A stretch of 64,000 nt of DNA, taken from contig CM017567.1 in the NCBI GenBank assembly GCA_007844125.1, forward strand, positions 4,655,660-4,719,659, read 5' to 3'. Positions 1 to 28,399 of this stretch are shown here, piece by piece. Numbering within the stretch: the stretch's first letter is position 1; the number at the start of each line of letters is the position of its first letter. Both the position numbers and the translations under genes were made by a program. The notes under the pieces were generated by a model that was given only the letters and a program-made list of their open reading frames with translations, had not been told where the DNA came from and made no database searches. The stretch comes from Sinonovacula constricta (lineage: Eukaryota > Mollusca > Bivalvia > Cardiida > Solecurtidae).

Positions 1-683
1 TCAAACGGTGTAAGAGATACATATTTTAAGTCAAAATATATAATTTTCCCTCGGATTTATATCCACTAAGAACTGCATTAAATAGAAACCGGTGGAATCG
101 GTAGATGCTAGAGATCAATCAAAAAGCAACTCTGTGCAAGGAAGAAGACCCACATCAATAAAACAAACCCGATAAAGTTTTGTTTAAAAAATAATTTTAA
201 AGGTTAAAATTCCCTCACAAAAAACAGATTATAACCGCTTTGTAAGGCAGTTTTGAAATGCGCGGCCCCACACACTCTCTCTTTATATATAGGCCATGCA
301 ATACACTTTGACATATTGAGTTAATATACAATTAATACGAATCACACGATCTCTATGTAATAAGTTATTCGCCTCCCACTTTTGTGTCTGATCAAGTGAT
401 AAATGTACACTAAGTGTGATAAAAGTTACAAACCAAAATCTGGCTAGTGCACGCAAAGGTAACCTATTATGCATATTAACACAACATAAAATATATTGGT
501 AGCCTTCCGTTGCGTGCTTTAAGATTGTATTTCTTAACTTTCTAGCAACACTAATGTTAGTTGCATCATTATTTTCTCTAAACAGACGAACGGTCTAAAA
601 GAGTAAACACAAATCAAACGAACACTCGGCGGGCTTGTAATATATTATTCTACTATTCTACATTCCCATCTTAATACTTATAC
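1..683. other. Upstream flank, no feature seen
   Basis: AT-rich sequence with no coding signal, repeat unit or RNA gene that I can recognise. A 63-codon open frame on the - strand has no recognisable motif. Confidence 0.5.
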
Positions 684-1000
684 GACCGGACCTGGTAGCG
701 CAATTGGTAGCCCGTCGGCTCCAGGTACGGAAGGCCCCGGGTTCTATCCCGGTCCGCGACATACCAAAGTCGTTAAAAATGGTAGTGGTATAGCTCCCTT
801 GCTAACGCTCAAGCAAATATAAGGGTAGTTCCACGACTGGTTGGCCCGGTGTCAGGATAATGTGACTGGGTGTGGTATCATGCCAGGTCTTCACGGCATG
901 CTATATACAGTGAAGGCAGCACTACATCTGCTTCAAGTGGACACCGTCTCCAGATAACTGAAATGTTGTTGGTGGGACGATAAACCCAATTACCAACAAA
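684..1000 (+). mobile_element. tRNA-derived SINE, copy 1
   Basis: The head resembles a tRNA gene with an A box (TGGTAGCGCAATTGGTAGCC) and a B box (GGGTTCTATCCC). A ~200-bp body follows, with 'TTGCTAACGCTCAAG', 'GGTGTCAGGATAATG' and 'TGGTATCATGCC'. It ends in 'GGTGGGACGATAAACCCAA' and an A-rich tail. A second diverged copy lies at 24661. Pol III promoter and 3' end layout are typical of metazoan SINEs. Confidence 0.85.
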
Positions 1001-1082
1001 AAAACAAATATTACTAATACATGACTGAAATATAAGCGAGGTTATGCGTTTGCAAACTTTATTTTATCTCGCCTTATCCAAC

Positions 1083-1185
1083 GCGAGAAAAACAACAACG
1101 AAACAAAGAAACAACAAGAACAACAAAAAGCAACAACAACAAAAACAAACAAACTACAACAGCAAACAGCAACACAAAAACAACC
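1083..1185. repeat. (AAC)n-like low-complexity tract
   Basis: Imperfect AAC/AAAC repeats rich in A and C. A 71-codon open frame here (Lys/Asn/Gln-rich) is produced by the repeat and is not a gene. Confidence 0.75.
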
Positions 1186-3031
1186 CGTCATTTGTTTATT
1201 TATATTTAAACTGTAGACACCTAGGTGAAAATACGTACATACAATTTTTGGAGTCTTAATGTGTATTATAACTGAGTTGATTAAAACTATACCAATACAA
1301 ATCTTACTATTAATTGATTTAAAGTGGCCGAAGTTACATACAGCCTACATTTGGAAAACGTGCATCGGCTCTACCTATGCATCTGTACAGCAAAAATTAT
1401 ACATAGTAATTTCCTTATTGTGTATATATTTGTTGTAGACCGTTGAAAATGGATATGTTTTGTGTATAAAAATAACTACCATTTATTAAGGACATGACAC
1501 AATTTATCGTATTTATGTTTGTATTTTTGTACATTTAAAAGTTATGGAAGCAAAACGTGTTTATATGTATGCTGTCTTTTCTCATCCGGTGTTAAAGGTT
1601 TTAAAATTCTATCAGTAACATATCTTACAATCAATTGGCCTTATCTTATATAACTTAATGTTTTACAGATAAATATAGACGTGGTTTCGCGTTCCCTTTC
1701 AGTTCAATTATTTTAATGTACGTATATTTAATAACAACAATGTTTTATATAAACTGTAAGATTATCCACAACTTATATACTGTAAGACCAATTTTTGTGC
1801 GCCTGAGGTTCTATCCGGACATAGGTCTGGGATCTTCCAATAATCAATGATTAGCTGAACGTCACCAATTTGACCACTGATTGAACATTGTGATGTATTG
1901 TTCGCAAGAATTAAAGTGCGACTGCTTATTTGCGGTAATGTTTCGTGGATAAATAAAAAGCAAACGGTAAAAATGATCGCCGAGTGCTTACAGTGGCTGT
2001 ACAGTGTTTTTTAAGTAAGTTGAGGCCGTGTCTATTTTCATGTTCATTTAATAGTATATCTTATGCATTTTTTCAAGGAAATATAGACTTTTTTATAATA
2101 TTTTCTGTTTAATATATATTCTGTTGTTGCTTGTGACACGATTGTTCACTCTATGGATGCTGCAAGCTTTGTTAAAATTCCAAGCTATGTTTATATGTTT
2201 ACATATGTAGGACAGTCAATTAAGAATTGGACTATATATTTCATTTAAGGATACATAGCATTTATGATCTAAGCAACTGCAACAGATGGCCTTAATTTAA
2301 CTACATTAAGTTGACTTACGTCGACACATTGTATTGTATTCAGGCACGTATTGTAGGAGTATTAAGGAGCGTATGTAGTACTTTTGTAAACATACAGCCG
2401 AGTCATGGCAACCTATTTTTTAATTATTTGTTAAGACAATGATGTAAATTATTCAAGTCTGCGTGCACAAAAGGGAAATGAACACTTTTTAACACAACTA
2501 GACCCTTTTTTGACAATTTAAAAAAACTACTTATCCTTTCGTGACAAGTGTAATACATGTATAACATCAAGATGTGAATTGCGAAACCGAAACATGAAAC
2601 TGAAGTTTATCGTTACTCCCGAAAATATCTGCAGCACCATGTTGGTGTTTCTAGGCCGGTCGTTTTTCAGTAGTCACAATATTTAATTTGGTGGTCATCG
2701 TGTATCTCAATTTATTATATTCTTAGCAAACCGAATGACATTTTCCTTCGCAGAAACTACTAGAGCTGGAGCCTTAAAATTTAGTTACCCAGTAGCGAAA
2801 TTGCTAAAGGATTTATATGGCAATCTACACAAAGAAATACCTTAGGATTTAATCTGACTGCCCAAATAACGTTGATTCTGTTTTGATGTGATGTTACAAT
2901 TGTGTGTGGTCTATTTAGAAAAATATTATCAACGACACTCAGTTGACAAATATTGGGCCATGATGGCTTCAATATTTGGTATTGTGTAGATAAGTGTTCC
3001 TTAATCGAAATACTGATTATTTAGAACAGCT
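1186..3031. other. Upstream flank, no gene seen
   Basis: AT-rich sequence with no splice-bounded coding segment or clear repeat. Unidentified 5' exons of the receptor could lie here, but none could be supported. Confidence 0.45.
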
Positions 3032-3042
3032 ACACACACACA

Positions 3043-3073
<31 letters not shown>

Positions 3074-3084
3074 TCACGCACGCA
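3032..3084. repeat. Compound (CA)n/(CACG)n microsatellite
   Basis: Runs of CA interrupted by repeated CACG units, ending CACTCACGCACGCA. Confidence 0.9.
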
Positions 3085-3633
3085 TTTCTATTGTCATGAT
3101 ATATACTATTTTGACGATATAAAGATAATTTTAAAAATTCTAGGGTGACAATTCATCACAAATGAAAAACACGACATTCTTAAATAAACAGTTTTAGATC
3201 TTTCTAGTAAATGGAATACATGTATTTGTATTCGATATTGTTTACTGCATGTTTTAATAATATATTGTCTCATGTGTGTAACAAGTTAGGCTTACAACTT
3301 TAGTTGTCTATCCTTCTCCTCTTTATCATTATTCAAATACTATTTATCCTCTCAACAAATGTCGTTAATGCCACACGTGTGTGTGTCTTTAAATGTATTT
3401 AGAACTACTTTTTAACCGCTTTACATGTTAGTCATAGTTTCATATATTATTTTTTTTTTAAATTAGTCATTTAAATACAAACTACTAAGAAAGGTTATAC
3501 AGATATCAACAGACATTGATTGTACCATGATTATAAAACTTAGTATTTGTCCCTAGAATATTTTTCCGTGTAGAAATGCATTGTAAGTAGTGCACTTAAA
3601 ACAAAAGAAAAAATCTGACTAATTCCAGTAAGG

Positions 3634-3684
3634 ATGATCCAACTCGATCTTCTAGTGATTCCCTTTGTTCTAATTTTACACAAG
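3634..3684 (+). other. Possible signal-peptide exon of the receptor
   Basis: ATG-led hydrophobic reading 'MIQLDLLVIPFVLILHK' followed by GTTTGT, which could serve as a donor. It looks like a signal peptide and lies upstream of exon A. It would end in phase 0, whereas exon A needs a phase 1 partner, so at least one further exon with the first cysteine would be needed. None was found. Weak candidate only. Confidence 0.2.
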
Positions 3685-4020
3685 GTTTGTTTTACATTAT
3701 TGATTAATTTTACATTATTAAGGATACTTATTATAAAAGTTGTGACTTCACTTACATGTACAATAAGGCAACAACAACAAAAATGACTTAGATGTTTAGA
3801 AAACAGTTCGAGGGAGATGGACGATTTAGTAACACTTATTAAATCCTGCCTCGTTATTTTGGATTTAAAAGATTACTAGATTAACAATTGACATAGGTAG
3901 ATGTAGGTAAATATTTTTTCTTAAATATCTGTCATCAAATGCAATTAACGTTATTGATACACATAGTGACGAGGTACTTTTCCAAGCAAATATTAATAAA
4001 TAATAAAAATATGACAAGAT

Positions 4021-4064
4021 ATTAAGGTCACACTAAGTTGACATTAAGGTCACACTTAGTTGAA
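4021..4064. repeat. 22-bp tandem duplication
   Basis: Two adjacent copies of ATTAAGGTCACACTAAGTTG plus 2 bp, differing at two positions. Confidence 0.85.
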
Positions 4065-4795
4065 CGTCCAAGTGTTTATGCTAATAGAAATAACCGAATG
4101 ATGTTTACATGTTCATTTTCTCAGGTACCTAATAAGTCTGATAAGAGATAACAACAACTAAGGTCCCTCATTTTTGTTTGAAGTAACATACAAAAAATGT
4201 TGAGGCAGGGCATCAATGTCGCTTGAAAATAATGTTAAAGAAAATGTTGCAAACAGAACAATCAACAAAAGAAAGGTTTCGTAATGCAGTTGCATATACA
4301 AGCCTTGCCTTGCACATGTTTTCACACTCTTATATTCCGGACCATTTACATTATTAATTAACAGAAAAACTCATTTAGTCATCTATTAAAATGTTTCTGT
4401 AGAAGTACGTGATCGTTAGTGCAGTCTGCCCTTGCAGTGGAATTAGTGCAGTCCCGTAATATAAAAAATAAGAATCAACAGATGATATTAGGTATATTTT
4501 AATGGGGATTTTTGTCGAAGTTTTTGTTTGTTAAAGTGGTAGTTGTTTGTAAACAGGAGATACCCAACACTATAATAAATATAATAATGTGGTCATTTTA
4601 CTGCTGAAATAGCATAAACATAACTGTTAAAAATACGATCGTTTCATGAAATCTTACGTCACCCTATAAACATTTCCAAAACCAATGATATAATAATAAA
4701 AGGGTCGTCGTAGAACGGGGACCTGATTAGTTGCGTGGTAGCGATGTGTCTATTATTGTTCGCTATATTATCTCCCTTCTTCTGCCACTTTCTAG

Positions 4796-20620
<15,825 letters not shown>

Positions 20621-20905
20621 TTGGCAATGTATTTTATTGTTGATGGTGCTAAATATGTGACACATTGTTTTTTGTTTGATTTTCGTAATTAAAACTCATT
20701 TGTCGTCGTATTTTTATGTCAGACAAAGTAAATATACCGGTGGTCGTATGTTACTATTGCCAACAAGTTCTGCTAGAACTGGGCTTGTGTTGTCTACTTT
20801 TAGTAAAATTATGGAAACTGTCTTTTTATCGTTTGCAGTGTATATGCCTGTGTGATACTGATTTGTGATACTTTGTTTTACAATAAATTGAGTGTGTTTA
20901 ATAAC
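20621..20905 (+). other. Receptor 3' UTR with poly(A) signal
   Basis: AT-rich sequence after the stop, with a canonical AATAAA at 20882-20887 followed by a GT-rich stretch (TTGAGTGTGTTT). Cleavage is expected near 20900, just before the tandem array. The cleavage site itself is inferred. Confidence 0.7.
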
Positions 20906-20932
20906 CCTAGTAAACTAGCTATTACTAACAGC

Positions 20933-22225
20933 TTGTATCAGAAGACTATGAATGAAGTAAAACATCATCAATCCTATTCTTAATGTAAAGTTATGTAAAG
21001 TGTATAAAGTAATAGTTTTTAAAAGAAATGTTTGTATCAGAAGACTATGAATGAAGTAAAACATCATCAATCCTATTCTTAATGTAAAGTTATGTAATGT
21101 GTATAAAGTAATAGTTTTTTTAAAAGAAATGTTTGTATCAGAAGACTATGAATGAAGTAAAACATCATCAATCCTATTCTTAATGTAAAGTTATGTAAAG
21201 TGTATAAAGTAATAGTTTTTTAAAAGAAATGTTTGTATCAGAAGACTATGAATGAAGTAAAACATCATCAATCCTATTCTTAATGTAAAGTTATGTAATG
21301 TGTATAAAGTAATAGTTTTTTAAAAGAAATGTTTGTATCAGAAGACTATGAATGAAGTAAAACATCATCAATCCTATTCTTAATGTAAAGTTATGTAAAG
21401 TGTATAAAGTAATAGTTTTTAAAAGAAATGTTTGTATCAGAAGACTATGAATGAAGTAAAACATCATCAATCCTATTCTTAATGTAAAGTTATGTAATGT
21501 GTATAAAGTAATAGTTTTTTAAAAGAAATGTTTGTATCAGAAGACTATGAATGAAGTAAAACATCATCAATCCTATTCTTAATGTAAAGTTATGTAAAGT
21601 GTATAAAGTAATAGTTTTTAAAAGAAATGTTTGTATCAGAAGACTATGAATGAAGTAAAACATCATCAATCCTATTCTTAATGTAAAGTCATGTAAAGTG
21701 TATAAAGTAATAGTTTTTTAAAAGAAATGTTTGTATCAGAAGACTATGAATGAAGTAAAACATCATCAATCCTATTCTTAATGTAAAGTTATGTAATGTG
21801 TATAAAGTAATAGTTTTTTAAAAGAAATGTTTGTATCAGAAGACTATGAATGAAGTAAAACATCATCAATCCTATTCTTAATGTAAAGTCATGTAAAGTG
21901 TATAAAGTAATAGTTTTTAAAAGAAATGTTTGTATTAGAAGACTATGAATGAAGTAAAACATCATCAATCCTATTCTTAATGTAAAGTCATGTAAAGTGT
22001 ATAAAGTAATAGTTTTTAAAAGAAATGTTTGTATCAGAAGACTATGAATGAAGTAAAACATCATCAATCCTATTCTTAATGTAAAGTTATGTAATGTGTA
22101 TAAAGTAATAGTTTTTTAAAAGAAATGTTTGTATCAGAAGACTATGAATGAAGTAAAACATCATCAATCCTATTCTTAATGTAAAGTTATGTAAAGTGTA
22201 TAAAGTAATAGTTTTTAATAGAAAT
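20933..22225. repeat. 13-copy ~100-bp tandem array
   Basis: Unit starts TTGTATCAGAAGACTATGAA and ends with GTTTTTAAAAGAAATG. Near-identical copies start at about 20933, 21031, 21133, 21232, 21332, 21430, 21530, 21630, 21729, 21829, 21930, 22029 and 22129. Two variants largely alternate (GTTATGTAAAG and GTTATGTAATG), with a third (GTCATGTAAAG) in copies 8, 10 and 11. It begins about 50 bp past the receptor poly(A) signal. Open frames inside are repeats without biological meaning. Confidence 0.97.
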
Positions 22226-24394
22226 GAAACTATTTCATCTGCTCTAATGAATAACTAAAACACGCAAAATTATCTCTACACAACGAATTAGACAAAAATG
22301 AACAATCCGATTCCATACATTTATTAAATTCAATTAATGTCGTGTTTGTGGCCTCACATAAAACACATAAGGAGGCAGTGAAACTTGTAACTAAAAATAA
22401 AGCTACTGGAACACCGAAATTATCAGTCTTCAACTAAGCAACTGCCATCATTTGAGATAGGAAGACATTTAACCAATTAAAGGAAGTAAATGTAATTGCC
22501 AATATAGTTATGAAATACGCTCTGATATACAATATAAATGATTTAAAATAGAATATTTGTTGCATCTCTACTATGTTATTTTTTTTTCTTTTAATATTTA
22601 ACTCTGATAAAGTTGGACACAACTAATATGATAAACCGATAATAAAAAATGTTTTAAAATACAATGTTAAAATATAATATATATTGACTTAAAGCATAAT
22701 TGTACCATCAATTCAGACAATCGGTATTTGTTTTATCTTTGTATGGTATTAACGTTGATTTGGATTTCGAACACTGCATAACAAAAATATATAATATTCT
22801 GTATGAGTCGTATAAATTACTAGACTGTTATAAACACAACGTACATAAATGTACGCTGACTAGTAAGTCTTGAAAAGAAATAATTTTATTTTTTATTTAT
22901 ACTAAAATAATAAGGATATGTTAATTGTACATATTGTTTTAAATTCTTGAGAGAATATATATAAGACCTTTCTTGTCAGGCTTTTGTTTGCTTGCTGTTT
23001 GTGAATTTATTGAGAATTTTACATTATTTTCTTCATGTGGGATATATGTTTTTTCATGTTTAATATATACATAATTTTATAATTTTATCTAAGCGCAAGT
23101 TGTTCTCTCCATTTTTGTAGCTGTTTTGTAGAGTTGTTAAATTGTTCTGTCAAGTACTGTTGCTTATATGCGATCCTGTCTCACATAATTGTAGATTTCG
23201 AAAATACACAATCTGTAACTTGGTACGTTTTATCTATTTTTCAAATCCATGCATATCGAGGTTTCACACAAGATTTGCCGTTTCAGAGTTTTATTACGCA
23301 TCGATGTTACTGGTATATTAACAAACCAGAAGGGGGTTTGAAAAAACGGCCATAAGTAGCGATCTACTTCCCTTTACAGCATTCAATATATTTGAAAACT
23401 GTTACATGTAGGGAACCGTAACAACAAATTACAATCAATGCAGTTTATATATTCTGACTAAAATTTAAAAAAAAAACTTATTGAGGTGAACGTTTTGTAC
23501 AGCGATTACTGCTACTTGATGACGACAACCGTATCTTTTCTCCGATGATATAATCTCCCTGTTAATCTGAAAAAAAAAATTGACATTGTCTTCAATGCTA
23601 TTTCTAAAATACTGTTTAAAGAGAACAAACGTAAGTATTTACTAGCTTGTTTATGACATATCATCTAATACTTTAAGTTTTCAACAAAAAGTTCTGAAAA
23701 CAAGCATATGTTTTAAATATCAATAGAAATTATAAGAGAGTTATGTAACGAAAGCCTTGTAATGATAGATTGTATACACTTTGAAAAGTCATATCTGATA
23801 GTAAAATAGTATTGTGGCAACTAGAACCACAGGTAAAATTATACCACTCATATAAATGCTCTTATCAAAACACTCGCCATAGTGCAAGATCCATGTGCTG
23901 CATCATTCAGAATAATTATTCCTTTAACCATGAGATTGTTCTCATTATATGATCTCTTCAAGGAGGAAGACGTCTCAGTTCTAAAATTGATTAAAGCTTC
24001 AATCTTTGGCGTTTATGGACACTGTCGTAGTTTGAACATTGTCGTAGAAAGAAAGCTGATGGTTTCCAATTTTTAGATTTTATTAAAGAGTCCTAACAAA
24101 ATGATTACACGAGTCATTGGCTGTCATGGTTTTCTTAATGTTCTTTTCCAGCTTGCACGCCTTCAGGATCTGCTTAGACGACTCATTCGTAGTTGCTTCC
24201 GGCCATTAGCTATAAAAGATAAGGGCACATGAGGTTCTATTTTATTCAAATTAATTACAGTTTGATCAACGATATACAGAAAACACAATTTATTAAAAAC
24301 TAATAAGCAAGATTTTCACACTTGACACCTTAGTTTCTCCCGTTTCAGGCCTAACAGCAGGGTTCGTTTTTGAGTCAGCATGCTGGAATACGTT
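22226..24394. other. Intergenic, no gene seen
   Basis: AT-rich. Scattered open frames of 60-73 codons have no recognisable motif or splice context. No repeat identified. Confidence 0.5.
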
Positions 24395-24640
24395 TTCAGT
24401 GAATAAGAATATATGACAAAGTCCTATTAGAATTGCAACATGTATCAAACTCTAAAAAGGCACAGGACAAAGGTATTTTACGTGCAAGCCAAGTGAAAGG
24501 CAAGAACAATTTTTATGATTCAAAAAGAGCAAACCCGACAGTTACCACCTTGGAACGGTCAGTCGGAAATATGGGCCGACTGGGAGTGAGTTGTTTGCGC
24601 TTCACGTGCTTAATAAATGAACATAATATAATCATACTAT
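24395..24640 (-). repeat. Dispersed repeat family X, copy 1
   Basis: On the - strand it carries CCGACTGACCGTTCCAAG and ends near 'TCATATATTCTTATTCACTG'. The same order of motifs is found at 40700, 41770, 50525, 51197 and 52765. It has no coding capacity; the class is unknown (SINE-like or MITE-like). Confidence 0.65.
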
Positions 24641-24660
24641 AACCATAAAGACATAAAAAA

Positions 24661-24965
24661 GACCGATTCTTGTAGGACAATCGAAAGAGCGTCAGCTCCA
24701 GTACGGGGGGCCTCGGGTTCGATCCAGGGCTGCGACATATTAAAGTCGAAAAAATTTCAGTGGTATAGCTTCCTTGCTAACGCTCAAAAATAAAGGTTGT
24801 TCCACGACTGGTTGGTCCGGTGTCAGGATAATGTAACTGGGTGTGGTATCATGTCATGTGTTTACGGCATGCTATACACAGAAAAGGCAGCACTATATCT
24901 GCTTTAAGTGCACATCGTCTTTAAAAAACCGAAATACTGCTGGTGGGACGATAAACCCAACAAAC
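24661..24965 (+). mobile_element. tRNA-derived SINE, copy 2
   Basis: The same family as the element at 684. The B box GGGTTCGATCC is better preserved here. The body has 'TTGCTAACGCTCAA', 'TTCCACGACTGGTTGGTCCG' and 'GGTGTCAGGATAATG', and the 3' end is 'GGTGGGACGATAAACCCAA'. It lies immediately after a copy of repeat family X. Confidence 0.85.
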
Positions 24966-26288
24966 ACATAAGGTATCTGGTAAATTTGTGAAGTTGAAAT
25001 ACCATAAAAGCCTACTCGACGGAAGGTAGGCAGACACAATTGTAAAATTTATATAAGACAAATTACCGCAGACAATACAAAGTGAAATTACTGTTAAATT
25101 ATGCGTTTATGGAATGATTATGTTACTCATTGCTTACTGTACAATGTAATAGCAAAACAGCACACCGTAACATTAGTACATGTAGCACTGCACTTCTCAG
25201 TTATTCGATATATACCGTAAAAGGGAACGATAAAAGTTAACAATTGCAGATGACGTAACACAAGTAGGAAACTCGACCATTTGTTACCATAAACTATTTT
25301 ACGGCATTGTAGAACGAGATGAACTGATTTTTCACTGTTGAAATAGATGCTGGATCATTGTTTAATTTCTATAATAGTGTAAAGTCATTAAACTCGGCGT
25401 AAATAGAGAAATATAGGAATGTTAACTGGCAAGCCCTTAAAACTGAAAAAAATATGCTGTAAAACGTAATACTTGTTTGCAAAAACATAATGTTTGCTAC
25501 GAAGTCAATATGGTGGTTTTACAATTGCAGTAGTTGCTTTTTCAAGAAGGAGATTAGTAAGACACAAAATGTTTCAAATTCTTACACAATTACTTTAGCC
25601 ATATAAACAAAGAACCCTTGGCAGCGTTGAAATGAACATATATGTATCACGTTTTTCGTTTTAGTTTTGCACATATTATTGAATGCTAATCTTTGGAACC
25701 TTTCGAAAGTACTTCTGTAATCAGAAGATTAACGATAAACAAGTGTTCCTCTTGTGACCAAGAAAAAGTAATTAAGCAGTTAGATTAAGATCTATCCGTA
25801 TTTTCAGAACAAAATATATTATGAAACAGTAGTTTCGAAACTTGCCAAATACAACCACATCTGTTCAGTAAATTACATATGTTTGATAGCTTATCAATTT
25901 TGTTTGAAAGGGTGTGTGGGTAAATCTATAACTTGCGAACTGCAAAACTATAGATTTTTTGTTATTTTTGTATCATTATTTTGTTTGCATTGATTGCCGT
26001 CTATTGTTAAAATATATAATTCTTTTTTAAATATTTATACATAATGATCATAATTCTACATCAGTAAACATTCACATAAAAAACAACAACTAGGAAGTCA
26101 AGTGCTGAAAATACGAGGATTCTGAGCCAGCTTCATCTTATTAGTTAGTGCGAATTTTGTGTAATATTTTCATAAAAGAAGATAAGAATTACAATAAATT
26201 TAATAGTTCGCATTATCTAAGAAAAGTACTTGACTCTTGACTGTTACCCGTTCACATGTGTAATGCTCATTCCGACATTTAGAAGATA
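24966..26288. other. Intergenic, no gene seen
   Basis: AT-rich, with no coding, RNA or repeat signal that I can support. Confidence 0.5.
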
Positions 26289-27889
26289 GTGAGAACCTGT
26301 ATATATATGTACATTGATACATGTACGAGTGGGAACCTGTATATATGTGTACATTGATACATGTACGAGTGAGAACCTGTATATATGTGTACATTGATAC
26401 ATGTACGAGTGAGAACCTGTATATATGTGTACATTGATACATGTACGAGTGGGAACCTGTATATATGTGTACATTGATACATGTACGAGTGGGAACCTGT
26501 ATATATGTGTACATTGATACATGTACGAGTGGGAACCTGTATATATGTGTACATTGATACATGTACGAGTGGGAACCTGTATATATGTGTACATTGATAC
26601 ATGTACGAGTGAGAACCTGTATATATGTGTACATTGATACATGTACGAGTGGGAACCTGTATATATGTGTACATTGATACATGTACGAGTGGGAACCTGT
26701 ATATATGTGTACATTGATACATGTACGAGTGGGAACCTGTATATATGTGTACATTGATACATGTACGAGTGAGAACCTGTATATATGTGTACATTGATAC
26801 ATGTACGAGTGAGAACCTGTATATATGTGTACATTGATACATGTACGAGTGAGAACCTGTATATATGTGTACATTGATACATGTACGAGTGAGAACCTGT
26901 ATATATGTGTACATTGATACATGTACGAGTGAGAACCTGTATATATGTGTACATTGATACATGTACGAGTGGGAACCTGTATATATGTGTACATTGATAC
27001 ATGTACGAGTGGGAACCTGTATATATGTGTACATTGATACATGTACGAGTGGGAACCTGTATATATGTGTACATTGATACATGTACGAGTGAGAACCTGT
27101 ATATATGTGTACATTGATACATGTACGAGTGAGAACCTGTATATATGTGTACATTGATACATGTACGAGTGAGAACCTGTATATATGTGTACATTGATAC
27201 ATGTACGAGTGGGAACCTGTATATATGTGTACATTGATACATGTACGAGTGGGAACCTGTATATATGTGTACATTGATACATGTACGAGTGGGAACCTGT
27301 ATATATGTGTACATTGATACATGTACGAGTGGGAACCTGTATATATGTGTACATTGATACATGTACGAGTGGGAACCTGTATATGTGTGTACATTGATAC
27401 ATGTACGAGTGGGAACCTGTATATATGTGTACATTGATACATGTACGAGTGAGAACCTGTATATATGTGTACATTGATACATGTACGAGTGAGAACCTGT
27501 ATATATGTGTACATTGATACATGTACGAGTGGGAACCTGTATATATGTGTACATTGATACATGTACGAGTGGGAACCTGTATATATGTGTACATTGATAC
27601 ATGTACGAGTGGGAACCTGTATATATGTGTACATTGATACATGTACGAGTGAGAACCTGTATATATGTGTACATTGATACATGTACGAGTGGGAACCTGT
27701 ATATATGTGTACATTGATACATGTACGAGTGGGAACCTGTATATATGTGTACATTGATACATGTACGAGTGGGAACCTGTATATATGTGTACATTGATAC
27801 ATGTACGAGTGGGAACCTGTATATATGTGTACATTGATACATGTACGAGTGGGAACCTGTATATATGTGTACATTGATACATGTACGAA
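26289..27889. repeat. 40-copy, 40-bp minisatellite
   Basis: Unit GTGGGAACCTGTATATATGT followed by GTACATTGATACATGTACGA. About 40 nearly identical copies; the main difference is G or A at the fourth base. Each unit can form a small hairpin (GTACAT/ATGTAC). The unit contains no TAA, TAG or TGA trinucleotide on the - strand, and 40 is not a multiple of 3. All three - frames therefore stay open, giving spurious proteins of 548-617 residues. Confidence 0.98.
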
Positions 27890-28399
27890 CAAGAAACAAT
27901 GCAAATATAAGTCAACGTCATACACAAAGGTGCGACGAGATCGTGTAAGCGGCCCGTATAAACTTGGAGATCATGGTAAACGGAATGCCAAACATTAAAA
28001 ACAAGTTGAAAATAAAGAGGTAAATAAATCAAAACAATTCGTGTTTCATACACATTTCCTACAACTTTATAAATACACCAAGTTTATAAGCTAATGTGAA
28101 TTCAAGATATACATACACGGTTGTCTAGTACAGATCGTGCTATCAAAACCCTTCAAATACATTCAATATATGTCACTCATATGGTGCTTAAATGCTTTGG
28201 ATGGTAGATCCTATGAGACCTTTAATAACGCCTGCAGACAAAATACATATATTAAAGACAGGCTGATGGAGAACTTTAATTAAAAGGAGTCACTACTGCA
28301 ACGGAATAAATAATGCTTAGTTGTCAAGTTAGCTCTTTATCTATAAGTTACCTACAAGATAAGCCGTATCCAGCAGACATCTGTTGCATAACACATTTA
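27890..28399. other. Intergenic, no feature seen
   Basis: AT-rich, no recognisable element. Confidence 0.5.

Larger units (their letters stand above)
3085..4795. other. Flank or 5' intron of receptor
   Basis: AT-rich. It contains the weak signal-peptide candidate at 3634 and a 22-bp tandem duplication at 4021. It ends in the pyrimidine tract that forms the acceptor of exon A. Confidence 0.5.

Noticed and set aside
4735..4795. Signal peptide and start codon at 4744 for the receptor
   Set aside because: The stretch is a splice acceptor pyrimidine tract, and the first hormone-domain cysteine would be missing or misplaced.
26200..28053. Open frames of 548-617 codons on the - strand
   Set aside because: They come from a 40-bp tandem unit that has no stop trinucleotide on that strand; the three frames give the same repeating peptide in rotation.
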